A stretch of DNA of 64,000 nucleotides, taken from positions 8,042,742-8,106,741 of the forward strand of contig NC_135565.1 in the NCBI RefSeq assembly GCF_964340395.1. Reading direction: 5' to 3'. Made by a program: the position numbers and the translations under genes. Positions 1 through 11,272 of this stretch are shown one piece after another; within the stretch, counting starts at the first letter, position 1; each line of letters begins with the position of its first letter. A model generated the notes under the pieces. That model was not told the origin of the DNA, did no database searches, and was given only the letters and a program-made list of their open reading frames with translations. This DNA is from Glandiceps talaboti (Eukaryota; Hemichordata; Enteropneusta; Spengelidae).

Positions 1-76
1 TATGTCGGCAATGTCAAGAAGAGCCTTACACGAAGCGTGAGAGGAAACGTGAAATTAGCCGGTTTCCAATAGAACC

Positions 77-520
77 ATGATACGAGACGCTAAGCTCCGA
101 AAAGAGTGGGGTAAATTATTGGGTAATCAATTTTCTGTAATGACATTATCAAAAGATAACATGACGATTGCAAACAAACAATACAGAAAACATTTGATGG
201 AACAATTGGGTAAAGAGAAGACAACACCAATCCTAAAAAAAAATATGCAAGCAATGTTAAATGTACAACTGCAGCACGTAAAACGACATGTGGAATGAAC
301 GCTGATGGTAAGGGGAAGGGAAAGGGCAAGAAAAATGGCAAATCAGTAAAGAAGAACGTTATGTTGCAGGAAAACCCTGGATACAATGCGAGGCGTGCCA
401 TGGTTGGCTTCACACAAAGAACGTCCAGGGCTAAACATTAAAGCGATACAAGGCACACGAGGATAACAGTGAACTCGCATCCACATGTATGAAGTGTAAC
501 GATGAAGATAAAATATACCA
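77..520 (+). pseudogene. Degenerate PHD-finger fragment, probably from a mobile element
   Basis: A short open frame (77-298) rich in Lys and Gln is followed, in another frame, by a PHD-like zinc-finger half. From 378 the frame reads WIQCEACHGWLH, which is the core of a PHD finger. After a TAA it continues to a CMKC pair near 489-500. The first Cys pair of a PHD finger is not visible, and the needed frame is broken, so this is decayed. Basic Gly/Lys-rich sequence lies just before it (about 305-350). PHD fingers at the end of transposon proteins are common in aquatic invertebrates, and the surroundings are transposon-rich, so a mobile origin is likely but not shown. The true ends are unknown; the fragment may begin before the window. 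Confidence 0.45.
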
Positions 521-659
521 AGTTGAAGGTAGGCACCACCTTAGCTTAACTAAAATAAGTGTTCCTTCCATTAGGTTTTCAAAGGATTTGGCAAGTGAAA
601 AATTCAGAAATATGACCATTATTCTCTTACAGACATCATATCCACGAAATTACTTTTGC

Positions 660-772
660 AACACTGAACCAACCCATAGCATGGGGGATGGGCCTCACTG
701 GACTTCTTGGGAGACAAGTGTTTATATGCTTAAAGAACTATCCAGTATAAATAAAGATTGTTATTACAGGGT
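660..772 (+). repeat. 3'-end fragment of the tRNA-derived SINE seen at 12.3 kb
   Basis: The stretch with CCTCACTGGACTTCTTGG, GAGACAAG and AAAGAACTATCCAGTA closely repeats the 3' part of the SINE at 12331-12595, in the same orientation. The tRNA-like head is missing. Two copies in one window show that it is an interspersed repeat. Confidence 0.7.
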
Positions 773-929
773 AAATGTCAAATTTGCATAAAAATGGGCT
801 AACAGTGGTAAAAGGTTACCAGTTGGTGTTTATGTTTGCCCATTTCTGAGTTATTACGTTTGTTGTACACGACCGTGTAATAATAACAGAACCTCAGGAT
901 TACATGATAAAAAACACTGAATATATTAT

Positions 930-1077
930 GATAGAACCCCATGGCCTCACGATTGATGGTAGGGCATACAGAAGTTATTTTCACTCGTTTATTCTGCTAT
1001 TGCTTGTGAAAATATGGTGGCAGAATAACTAGAATCACTGTACACCACGCCCTACCATCCATTGTGAACTGAGTTCT
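930..1077. repeat. Decayed hairpin MITE, same family as 9690-9880
   Basis: The left part (CCATGGCCTCACGATTGATG, then GTAGGGCATACAGAAG and TTATTTTCACTCG) matches the left arm of the palindromic element at 9690-9880. The right part (1010-1077) holds a diverged inverted partner (CGCCCTACCATCCATTGTG). The arms are less perfect than in the 9.7 kb copy, so this copy is older. Confidence 0.65.
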
Positions 1078-1145
1078 CAGATCCTAAGTCACAGAAGTAA
1101 GTGGCAAGAAGTTGACGCTGTTCCTTTGCTTTCATTGTTTGATTC

Positions 1146-1811
1146 CTATGTAAACCCAATCGCTAATTCAGTCAGGGTTGGGTCACTTCTCCATGCTCCA
1201 GGAAGATTGACATCTTCAACATCACAAACACTTGTGTACGCATGCATATTTTTCTTTACCATATCATTGTGTAAGCAGCATGCTGCTAAAATTAAATCAG
1301 TAACCCTGTTGGGACTAAGATTGATTGTTGTAAGAAACACACAAGATCTATTGGCCAAGGTACCCATTTAGAAAGCATTTTCCACAACACGCCTGGCACC
1401 AGATAACAGATAGTTGAAATTCCTTTTTCCATTTGTCGAATTGTCTGTGAGGATATGGTTTCATCATGTTATTGTTCAGAGGAAATGCATCATCACCAAT
1501 GCTGTGACAGCTAAATGTTAGACTCTGGAATCCGAGCCAGAAGATTTTTAAGAGCAGACTCATTGTAATCACCAGCATCTTCTGCACACACTGTAGCTCC
1601 AACATCTACATAACTGAACTGATGGTTTGCGTCCACTAAAGCTAAAAATAAAATACTGAAAAATATTTATTGTTGAAGAATTCTGAACCACTGTTATTTG
1701 GCTGTTTGATGGCAATATGTTTTCCGTCGATTGCCGCATCACAGCAGGGATATTTCCATTTCTGTCCAAATTCTTCTGCTACTTTCAACCACTCTTCCGT
1801 GGAGATGGAGT
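1146..1811 (-). pseudogene. PIF/Harbinger-type (HARBI1-like) transposase pseudogene
   Basis: Read on the minus strand from about 1811, the sequence gives EEWLKVAEEFGQKW, then CCDAAIDGKHIAIKQP and NSGSEFFN, the hallmark of the HARBI1/PIF DDE nuclease. Next come ALVDANHQFSYVDVG (the second Asp region) and, in a shifted frame, IGDDAFPL with MKPYP. The end reads ILAACCLHND. These blocks are in the right order for a Harbinger nuclease. They are separated by stops (for example TAG near 1633 and 1530) and by frame changes, so no intact enzyme can be made. A TTTGCAG just before 1811 looks like a 3' splice site, suggesting an exon border. The family cuts and pastes DNA and usually leaves 3-bp target duplications; I could not find the element ends. 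Confidence 0.8.
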
Positions 1812-2984
1812 CTGCAAAATATTTTAAAAATCAAAGATCATTTATTTATTTACTTTTGTTTTTTAGCTCCGCTGTCAGCGAAAGCTGAAAGCGTAGCTTT
1901 AGGTATAGGTGGGTATTGAGGTATAGAGAGTAGAGTGAATCATAGGTGTCCGTCAAACTTTTATATTTTTACTATCTATTCCGAAAGTGACAGTCGGAAT
2001 TCTTCGATATTTGGTGTGCATGTTCCCTGGGGGGAGGCTATTCAGATTTGTTCATGCCAAGTTGATCTGTGCCATTTTCAATTTTTTATGATTTTTTTTT
2101 CATAAAATGTCATTTTCATCAACTCCTTGAAAACCTCTTATTAGATTGCTTTGATATCTGGCGTGTTGATGCGCAGGGGGTAGCTTACTCAGATTTGTTA
2201 ATTTCAAGTCAGCACATCCTCATTTTTATTTTTTATGATTTTTTTTTTGTAATTTGAAAAAAAAATGAATATGTTAATGAGCATAATGACAGACGCCATA
2301 TTGGAAATCAGTCGACGAGACTTTAAGTAAACTGCCACTTTTCAAAAGACACTATTGACGTCAAACAAGCAATGTAATATGTGCTATAGTCATAATTCTA
2401 CGCATTGGGCGCCCAAATGACAAGCGTTTGTTCGAAACAGGGTTGTAAACTTCAAATCCAATTCTGCACCCTTCTACATAATCAGCCAGTCCGCAACATC
2501 CTCATTTGCATACTCTATCCTGATTCGACCAGAAGCTGAAGGTGACCTCATTCGACCGAGCGATTTTCCACAGCAAGTATCTTGAGTATCAACACAGGAC
2601 GTTCTTGGTACTCACTAAAATCACACTTCAGACCCACTATAAAAGTGTGATGTTTTCAGATAACATGTAACTTGTGGTTAATTCTATATTGTCGTGCAAT
2701 TTGGAATGACAGTGAACCAGAATTCAGACAACTTGCGTAAGGAAGGGCATGCCAGGCATGCGGTTGAAGTTATGGCCGACAGTTCACATGTAAAGTTAAA
2801 CGACATGAACGTGTCTTGCCTTTCCAAAATGCAAATATTTGGCAAGTAAAAATAATTAAAATAATTACAACTTTAATTTGGCTTCAGACTTTGCATTATG
2901 TTTTGCGTATCTTTCCCCGTTTTACATGTAAATCCGAAAAGGTTCTCTCTCATCATGTCATCAGTGTCAGTGATCATATTTCAT
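1812..2984. other. Non-coding stretch with one diverged tandem repeat
   Basis: No convincing gene. Two related blocks, about 2003-2098 and 2152-2247, share GATAT(T/C)TGG, a TACTCAGATTTGTT-like string and a closing TTTTTATGATTTTTTTT, so they form an old direct duplication with a period near 150 bp. The rest shows only AT-rich non-coding sequence. Confidence 0.5.
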
Positions 2985-3115
2985 ACCGCGCGGGGTAGTC
3001 CTCGGGTGCACGAGTCTGTATTACTGACTTGACTCTAAACACCGGAGGGGGAGGGACAATTGTCAGAATCGAGTCCCGAATTCCTCCGTATGCAAGCAGG
3101 ACTACGCGCGGGGCT
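2985..3115. repeat. Small foldback (inverted repeat)
   Basis: CCGCGCGGGGTAGTCCTCGG near 2987 is answered by the inverse GGACTACGCGCGGG near 3101-3114, about 70 bp apart. The GC-rich arms stand out against the AT-rich surroundings. The arms resemble the outer part of the inverted repeat of the neighbouring element at 3298-3806, so they may belong to one family. Confidence 0.5.
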
Positions 3116-3297
3116 GCTTTGAGTACGAGCGAAGTGAGGCATGTTGAGGTATTTTGTTGAGAATTATAAATATTGCGAAATGTCAAGTACAAGGTTTAAA
3201 TACAATGGAATGATGAAAAAAATGGCAGAGTCTGCTGACAGGCGCCGGTCACAAGAAACACTGTGAATTAAAATATCAGACGATGTATGTATTAATC

Positions 3298-3806
3298 GCC
3301 GACAATCCACCCGTATGCACGAGGGACTAACCCGGAAGCAAGTCGTTGTCAGCCATACGTTACAGTGGTAACATCGTCCGAGAAATCGCTGCGTTCAGAG
3401 TGTCATTATTCACAGAATTGTTGTTTTCGAGTGAAAACCCGTCTTGAATTGTATAACTCTAACAAATGAAGACATGTCAAGTTATATTTTGAAAGTTGTA
3501 TCGCTAGTTTGAGACGATTTTCTCACGTACTATAGTACTATCGAGGCTTACTTGGAAGTAGTAGGACCTTACTCCAGTTCATCGGGAAGTTTAGCCAGTC
3601 CGATAATTCTTTCTGGTTTAGTTTACAACACTTTTGATCACGCAGATTTTGTTGTTGTGATGAAAAGAAATAAAAAAAAGATCATTTCAACCATTTCGTT
3701 GTGTTTTCTTTGTGAAAGGTAACCGAACATGAACGAGTGTTACCACTGTAACGTATGGCTGAGAATGACTCTCTTCCGGGTACTTGAGATTGTCGCCGTA
3801 CGGAAA
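3298..3806. repeat. Non-autonomous DNA element with about 70-bp terminal inverted repeats
   Basis: The left end contains CCCGGAAG and then CAGCCATACGTTACAGTGG with TAAC (to 3372). The right end (from about 3738) contains the inverse GTTACCACTGTAACGTATGG, then CTGAGAATGACTCTCTTCCG, then GACAAT inverted. The arms are near-identical over about 35 bp and looser outside. The 365 bp between them have no open frame. This fits a MITE-like element; family and target duplication are not determined. Confidence 0.65.
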
Positions 3807-6192
3807 CTAAGATGGCGATTATGATACATTTCTTCCCTATATATATCTACACAACTAGTACAAGTTGAATGTTGTTGACTTTGTAAATTTGTTAGAAAAT
3901 TGAGATTCAAATTGCCTCAAAATTATTTTAGATCCCTAGTTTATTTCATTCATCATTAAAATTTTCCAGGGTTACAGCTGTAAGACACTGGAATTATTTA
4001 TAGCCAACCTCAAAATCCTCTTTTTTTCTTTTTCTTGTGTGCATTTCCCAGTCATTTTTTTCTGAGATTTTGTGCAATTTTTCATAACAGTAGATTTTTG
4101 TTATAAAATGGTGACTATGATATAAAAGTACAATACATTACCAACTTCTGTGTAAAATGTGTTTTATAGTGAGACATCATATGAAACCACTAACCACTTT
4201 ATTGCATCGCTAAAACAAAACTGCATAGTGAAGAGCTGAAGACCTGAACCACTTCTACATGTCACCAAAATAAAAAATTAAATAAAAAAAACAAACAGCG
4301 GAGCTATTCTGACCGATAGGTCGCTTGTTTTAATTCAAGCTATCCCCTATGACATAACTGATGAGTCAACACTTAATGCAAATGAGGAGATGACAGAGTA
4401 TGCGGATGGTGAAGACAGTATTATTAAAGATGGTATAGAGCCACCTGGCCAACACGATATTAATGGTCATGAAGCCAGTGTCACTTCAAAGTCAATATAA
4501 CTTAGATGTCTGTAAAATTAAAGGTAATACCCATCCATGATCTCTTCAAGAAAGAGACTCGTATTTGTTACTTAGGTTTTTAAATAAGTAGTACTGTAAT
4601 TTTATAACATTTAAATTCGCATTTATATTTGCGACTTGAAATGGAGGGGGGGGGGTTCCTACGTGACTGTACGCAAGAATATGCATAGAGAGAGAGTAAA
4701 CCCGCGGTTGTCGAAAAATTCGCATAGACCCAAGGTAATATCAATATACTCCTTTCAAATGACGAAAATCATTGCAGAATACAAACTAAACAGACTTACC
4801 TATAACAATAAGGTGCTGTACGTATTATTTTTGCGTTTTGCAAAGGTCACTTTCACACTCTGGAATGAGTTGTCGCCTGCGGAGCTCGTGAGCGCGTGTC
4901 TGGGTCATGTGATATTCATTGACCAATCAGCGACGTGACAGTGTGACGTGCTTGTCGAGAGGTCAAGGGTGAATAGTCACCACCGTGTTTCGTTCGTACT
5001 TTGTGACCGTTGCACAGTAAAAGTCTCCAAAATTTACACCTTCCCGTGAAGTACTTGAAAATTGATGGTAGGTTTTATTCAATATAAGTGTGTTGGTTTC
5101 TAGAAAGCATGGTGTTATCATCACATTTGTTGAATTTAACGGAGAGAGGGATGGTTGAAAAAATGGTGCAGACGACGGATGTTTTTGCTATTGAAAAGCT
5201 TACAATACATACTCATGATACTATAGTAGTAGTACATGTAGATAGGATAGTAATATATACTCAAGTCTGGTCAACATATAAGCTCTTCTATTACATTCAA
5301 AGATAGACAATGATGCAATAGGTGTACATAATTCTATTTTATTCATATTTTCATAGATATCGGTTCAAGTGCCTGTGAGCCAAACGGGAGAAGGGGGTTG
5401 AATTGGGGAGGGTTTGGGGGTTCAAAACCTGATGTTGGCGCAGGGATATGGTTATTTTTTGTTCAAGTTTAGCACCAATCGGACGTAGTCCGGGACAGGG
5501 GCTTATAGATTGGGCTCCGTCCGTCTGTGCGCTCGGAGCCATTTCTTGGACATTCAATGACCGATTTCTTTCAGACGTAGCAAATGGGTAATGATGTCAT
5601 GAACTATGACTTACATATGCATGTCAATTTGCTTTGGGATATGATGATTAGAGCCATTTTGACTTGTCATGAGCCATTATTATTCAGTCATATGTGAACC
5701 ACAGACAAGTAACAAACCAGATTTACCTGGAGTCCCATTGTCCGAACATAGCCGAGAGTAAACATTACTCCATTGTCATGCAAATAACTCAAACATGTGA
5801 ATCTGCCCCAGTTCAATCATAATATAGTCTGGCATAAATCAACAAATCACACGATACTTTGCAATATTTTGATGGGAAAGCTTGCTATTCTACTGACGGA
5901 ACATCGTGAGAAACTTGAAGCCAAATCGGATGAAAGATCATTGACATGTAACACAAGACATCTCGTGTTGTTGACCGACACTACATAAACCTGTATCCGG
6001 CATGATGCAGGTAGATACACCATCATTGCAACAAAAGTTACGACATTAATGTTGCACCCTTTTTTTACATTGACTGCAACAGGGGTACATACATGTTATG
6101 ATTCAAAATAAAAACAATCGACTCTCAGTACCATGCTGGAAAACAAACAAAATTACTATCATACTGAAAATATTTTATGATGTGAAGCTAGC
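3807..6192. other. Intergenic, mostly without recognisable features
   Basis: AT-rich sequence. It contains the acidic exon-like frame at 4302-4500 (listed separately), a G10 run near 4646, and a hairpin-forming GGCTCCGTCCGTCTGTGCGC with GGAGCC around 5512-5540. Short open frames at 4636-4938, 5088-5306 and 5797-5988 have no family signature that I recognise. Confidence 0.4.
4302..4500 (+). CDS. Possible orphan terminal exon encoding an acidic tail (hypothetical)
   Basis: A 3' splice-site-like AAACAAACAG is followed by an open frame of about 65 codons ending in TAA at 4498-4500. The peptide begins GAILTDRSLVLIQAIP and continues through DITDESTLNANEEMTEYADG. It is rich in Asp, Glu and Thr and has a soluble, disordered look. 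It has no ATG start, so if real it is a last exon. I recognise no family. It may belong to one of the dead transposons around it. Support is limited to the open frame and the acceptor. Confidence 0.25.
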
Positions 6193-8717
6193 TTGCCGTC
6201 TTTATTAGTTAAAACATCATTTTCAAAGCATTTTGTATGGTTTGCCATGTTTCACTTTGATCATGGCCACACCGATGGGGAACTCTGCTACAGTAAATTG
6301 ATCAGGGAATCATCAGAAGGCACTGTTGAGGCACATCAAACAGACACCTCGGAAGTTGACAGCCCTCACTCTGACTTGCAATTCTTGCAAGATGGCCATC
6401 TCTCGGTTGAGTTGGGAAGATGTGAAACATCACAAATGTCAAATTCAAACAATACCACCATCATTAGTAGTAAAGAAAGATGAACCAATGACACTCGAAT
6501 TATAGCAACTGAGAACTAGTATACTAAAGAAAAACTCAACAAATCTGGTACTGCTGTGTTCAAAACAGGTGGCAAGGTATGTATATCAGAATTTATAATA
6601 ATCATTTACATAACAATCCAAGTCAAGCACATAAAAAAATGACCACACCAGCACTTGTTATTTCTAAATTAGAACTTATTTTATATTACAATCTACATGT
6701 ATAATAATGCAATTAATAATAATATAACAGAAATGTTCTTAAACTTCAGTGATCAAGTATGTGTATTTTACAGCTGTGCATGGCAACTTCAACAGGCTAG
6801 TATTATATAGGCCTCTAACTAGGGATCTGTTTGCTCATGAGATATTGATATTTTCATTGTAGAACTTTGTTGTTATTCACCAGCACCAGCCACCATGTGT
6901 ATCAAGTAATGAGGCTTCCCCTTCCACTGTGAGACAGCGATCATGGATCATTCTAAAGCAGAGAAAAATAATTAGTATAAAATAGTAAAGGATGACCAGC
7001 TACTCAACATTTAAATGAGTTAAAACAATCAAAGATAAAAATCGCTGAAGTCCTTCATGAGTTAAAATCACACAGACTTGCTCTGCCAGGTGCTGAACTG
7101 CTAGCATTAAAAAGTGATGTTGGGCTGTCTTGGACAGTAAAAAGGAAACTTAAAAAGTAGGTTCCCCCCAATATCAATACATGGTAATCATTGAAAGAAT
7201 AGTGGTAATGGTATTTCACACTATGTTTTGTGTTAACATTTCTATTTTGAACTGGGGTGGGGTGGGTTTTCATTAGTTTAGAAACTGTAGTAATGAAATG
7301 AGCTCATCTATAAATTAGAGGTTTTCTGTTGTTTTTATCTTCTTCCAGATGGTTTAAGAAATGGAGACTGAAGAGTGAAGGCGAAGCATTAATGCAAGTC
7401 ACATAATCAAATTTACTTGGTGACAATACAGTTGCTGAAAACCTTCCCTTTGTATTTAACCTCGATGAAGGTGGGAAAGAGATCAAACAAGCTCCTCGTA
7501 TCACTGTAGCCAAGTTATCAGAAAAGATATTTTGCCAAACAGAGGCATACATGAAGTGAGTATATATCATGTGTTTGAAATATTTTTTCAACAGTTTATC
7601 TTATGAGCACACAGCTTCAACATCGGCTATTATGATGGATTTATAATATCAATTCATTTTATTTTCACAGGAGTGGAAAGATAACCTGGCACGATGGCCA
7701 CATTCCAGAACAAGAGCTCTGGATCAAACTTGGTGATAAAGGGGATGGGTTATGCAAGGCCATGTTCCAGATATGCAATGTACCCACCCCAAATTCCAAA
7801 GACAACACTGTCATTTTTGCCATATTCCAGGCAGGAGACTTAATGCAAAACCTGAAAATGGGTTTGGGAAAATTTTCTTCCCAAATTCTTAGCAGCAACG
7901 AACTGGAAGTGAGTAACAACTCCATTCTTCAAAAAAGTCATCAGGTGTCTGTGTTTTTTAACCAATACTGTATTTCGCCCCTTCAACATAACTATCACTA
8001 TAATACTAATGACTTGTGTACCTGTCATACTCAGTGATCCACACTCTAAATATCACATGGATTTTTACATTAAAATTTTTTTTTTTTTTTAATCTTATAG
8101 TGTTATGATATTCATAACCTGCTTTATTTTATTAACAGTGACAAAATGCCAAGGCTGTTTCACTTTGATGATTATGAAGTTTATAAATTGAGTGGCCCAA
8201 GTGGTATGAACAGAACTTGTATATGAAATTACAACTTTTATTATTTTTCAATTATAAAGTGTCTTGTGTTACTCTCCTGTAAGTGTAACCTCTTTCATGC
8301 ATTCTATGTGTAATCTCATCATTTTCATAAAGCACTTCTCTTAGTTACAATCTGTCTCTGGAAAATTTGCAGTCTCTGAAAACAACAACAGTTTTAGTAT
8401 TATAGTAATTAACACGTCTATACACAGAGTCAAAATATTTTGGCTTCCAAGACTAAGTATGAACTCAGAGTCCATGCACACTCACTCATTGCAACAATAA
8501 ATAAATTTTGTAATTTTTTTTCTCCAGGGAAACTTATTTGTGTGTGGTGTACAATTCCATCATCACAAAAATGTGCCAACAAAAAGAGAGAGAGTATGAG
8601 AAAAGGAATTTGGAAATGCTGTATGAGGACAACAATAAATTCAAGGCAGCTGGTGTCATCATATCAAAAGCAAAAGAATTCAACAATGTGATTGACCAGC
8701 TTCTAGACAGAATGTGA
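6193..8717 (+). pseudogene. Intron-containing transposase-like gene, decayed (5' and middle exons)
   Basis: Exon-like blocks follow one another on the plus strand. Block 6193-6576 ends at GGCAAG/GTATGT. A block near 7028-7160 is followed by 7349-7555 (acceptor TCTTCTTCCAG, donor GTGAGT), which reads WFKKWRLKSEGEALMQVT, stop, then GDNTVAENLPFVF. Block 7671-7908 (acceptor TTTTCACAG, donor GTGAGT) reads ITWHDGHIPEQELWIKLGD and NSKDNTVIFAIFQAGD. A piece from 8139 reads RLFHFDDYEVYKLSGPSG, and 8525-8717 reads CVWCTIPS and KAKEFNNVIDQLL. The 7555/7671 junction is in phase. I recognise the block order as that of a repetitive 'uncharacterized protein' family common in cnidarians, molluscs and other aquatic animals and probably transposon-derived, but cannot name its superfamily. 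An in-frame TAA near 7403 and a frame break at 8139 mark it as dead. The 3' exon is at 11273-11595. Confidence 0.6.
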
Positions 8718-8967
8718 TCAGGTAACTACTATACATGTATATAGGACTTCTCTGTCTGCATTGATGTGTAAATATTTGAATTTACAATTCAATATCATCG
8801 CAATGTGATAACTCTCTTGGTAAAAAGTCTGGATGATACCCTTAAAAAAATTACATCAACAGGCTTACCATGGAATAAGTTTTGTTGGAAATCATTTTCA
8901 TAAATGTCTTCAGGTAAAGATAACTACATTTAAAGTTAGCTTCTCATTGTAACATGAAATACAACAA

Positions 8968-9405
8968 TAATATGCATACAAAAGTGAACATAACATCTGC
9001 ATAATATGCATACAAAGTGAACATAGCATCTGCATAATATGCATACAAAGTGAACATAACATCTGCATAATATGCATACAAAGTGAACATAACATCTGCA
9101 TGATATGCATACAGTGAACATAACATCTGCATAATATGCATACAAAGTGAACATAACATCTGCATAATATGCATATCAAAGTGAACATAACATCTGCATG
9201 ATATGCATACAGTGAACATAACATCTGCATAATATGCATACAGTGAACATAACATCTGCATGATATGCATACAGTGAACATAACATCTGCATGATATGGA
9301 TACAAAGTGAACATAACATCTGCATAATATGGATACAAAGTGAACATAACATCTGCATAATATGCATACAAAGTGAACATAACATCTGCATAATATGGAT
9401 ACCCC
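8968..9405. repeat. 33-bp minisatellite, about 13 copies
   Basis: The unit is GTGAACATAACATCTGCATA plus ATATGCATACAAA. Some copies lose 4 bp (29-bp form) and some change GCATAC to GGATAC. Because 33 bp is 11 codons, the array is open in three minus-strand frames and gives repetitive Cys/Tyr-rich peptides. These are by-products of the repeat and not genes. It lies between exons of the transposase-like pseudogene. Confidence 0.9.
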
Positions 9406-9689
9406 ATTCCTAAGCATTCACAAATATTCTGTGACTAAAATAAATGTACGAGATTGAGAATGTACATGTACAAACTATTATTGAAACACATACCAACATT
9501 TTTGACAAAGCTATATTATTTTTGTCCCTTTCAAATCAGAATGACAATATCATATAGATAGCATCATGTGCAGTGGATGAAACTAAAAGACAGCAGTATT
9601 TAAGAAATACAATCAGAAGCTAAGGTGGTGGGTGAAAAATACCAGCTTGTGTGTCAACGTTTGCTGCCTGTCACAAGACCTACAGTACT

Positions 9690-9880
9690 ATGACAGAACT
9701 CCATGGCCTCGCAATGGACGGTAGGGCGTACAGAAGTTATTTTCACGAGTGATTCGGTTTATTCTGCCGCGTATTTTCACGAGCGATAGCGAGTGAAAAT
9801 ACAGCAGAATAAACCGAATCACGAGTGAAAATAACTTCTGTATGCCCTGCCGTCCATTGCGAGGCCATGGGGTTCTGTTA
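9690..9880. mobile_element. Near-perfect hairpin MITE
   Basis: The left arm from 9695 (CCATGGCCTCGCAATGGACG ... GAAGTTATTTTCACGAGTG) is mirrored by the right arm ending at 9876 (inverse of the same strings). The arms are about 90 bp with only a few mismatches, and the centre falls near 9785, so the single strand would fold into one long hairpin. It encodes nothing. A second, older copy is at 930-1077. The element sits inside the transposase-like pseudogene region. Confidence 0.85.
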
Positions 9881-10379
9881 TTATTACATATGTACACCAA
9901 AAACGCAATAAAATGCAGGTGGGGAAGGGCGAACAACATATTCGCATGAATATGTATCAGGTCACCAGCTCATGTCATTCAGGTCAGGCAGAGGTCACAG
10001 ACGTGAATTATGAGCGATGATTGGTTGTCAACAACAATAAGTATTGATATGCAAATTATGTGTTGACCTGCTCTCGCTAGCTAGCTCCGCTGTGATTCAT
10101 TCACAAAACCGATCAGAAGAAATGCATACACGATTATTTTAGTAGTAGAAACAGATACAATTCAACAGCGTGGTATTCTTAGTGTCCTATATAATAGTAC
10201 TTCAGTAAAATCTTTCAAAATGTACAATATTATAAAAGTTAGTCTTCATCAGAATCGGAAAAGATTACGGATTGTCTGCAGCGTTTTATAATGTAAACAC
10301 ACTGACAAGAACTTTGACAGAGGTGTTTCCGGCGACATGAAATGTGAAATTGAAAGATCCACCGCTAATACGGGTATTT

Positions 10380-10670
10380 TCAAAACATTCCGCATAACTG
10401 TGGGAATTGATTGACTGCGTTCTGGCTGGTTGATGGTCCTGAGGATTGTGTTGCACGATCTCCCATCGGCTGCATTTGTTGGGCGTTGTTGATGTGTACG
10501 AAGCATCGGTGGCCGTAGTCGCTGGGCGCGTGCCTCGGGTCAGCTTTATTTTGTTGTTGATCATAATAAAATTCACTCTCAGAAAGTTCAAAATAATTCA
10601 AATTAAACAAATCGTTATGTTCAGAATCCACCGAAATATCTTCCATTTGTAAAGTAGTGGTCGCCGGCAA
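10380..10670 (-). CDS. Hypothetical 96-codon open frame, Gln/Asn/Ser-rich
   Basis: The frame starts with an ATG at 10670 and ends at a TGA or TAA-type stop near 10380. The peptide begins MPATTTLQMEDISVDSEHND and is acidic and polar, with a QQQ run and Met-Gln-rich middle. I recognise no domain. Four ATTTGCAT octamers lie on the 5' side of its ATG. It could be a first exon of a gene or of a mobile element, or chance. It lies on the strand opposite the transposase-like pseudogene. Confidence 0.25.
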   Translation of the reverse strand: MPATTTLQMEDISVDSEHNDLFNLNYFELSESEFYYDQQQNKADPRHAPSDYGHRCFVHINNAQQMQPMGDRATQSSGPSTSQNAVNQFPQLCGMF

Positions 10671-10704
10671 TATTTACAAACATAAAGTAGTTCGAAAGGT
10701 TGTT

Positions 10705-11002
10705 TACTCATTTGCATAATGAACAGTGAAAATACCTAACTAATTTGCATAGTTATTTGATAGGTAAGACACTAATTTGCATAGTTATTTGATACCCCAG
10801 AACTTGCGATGGTCGAGAAAAATAGTGAAATACATTATGAACCAACAAAAAATTGTTCAAAAAGTGTGTAACAACAGGAAAGACACATATGTGCATTTAA
10901 AAAAATGCATTTATTTGCTTATTTTCATCAGGAATTGGTTTTACTTTTGGATCTATTTTATCTCATTTTATCTCATTTGCATAGCCACCAGTGAAAATAC
11001 CG
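10705..11002. repeat. Short direct repeats carrying ATTTGCAT octamers
   Basis: ACTAATTTGCATAGTTATTT followed by GATA occurs twice (near 10738 and 10768). A related ATTTGCATA - AGTGAAAATACC pair occurs near 10710 and 10976. ATTTGCAT is the classical octamer bound by POU proteins, but the sharing of flanks shows that these copies arose by duplication. Confidence 0.45.
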
Positions 11003-11272
11003 GTTTTATTTTTGACTGTACACCAACGTACACAATGGTACATATGTAATAAATCCAAGTACCTATCAGATGAACAAATTGATGAGCTAGGTGGGTAAAT
11101 TATCAAAGTTACTTTCAGAGTTTACATAAACTTTAATGGATGATGACCTGTCAACATTTTGTTATGGTGCTAACATTTTAGAATAATTTAATTTTCCTTT
11201 TCGGCATACCACTAGCATCTCAATTTCTACTAATTCATGTGAATTACAAAAATGTATGTTGTTTTATTGCAG

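Noticed and set aside
8910-9417. Minus-strand frames of 157-165 codons with Cys/Tyr-rich repeats
   Set aside because: They are the three readings of the 33-bp minisatellite; no start context, splice signals or family similarity.
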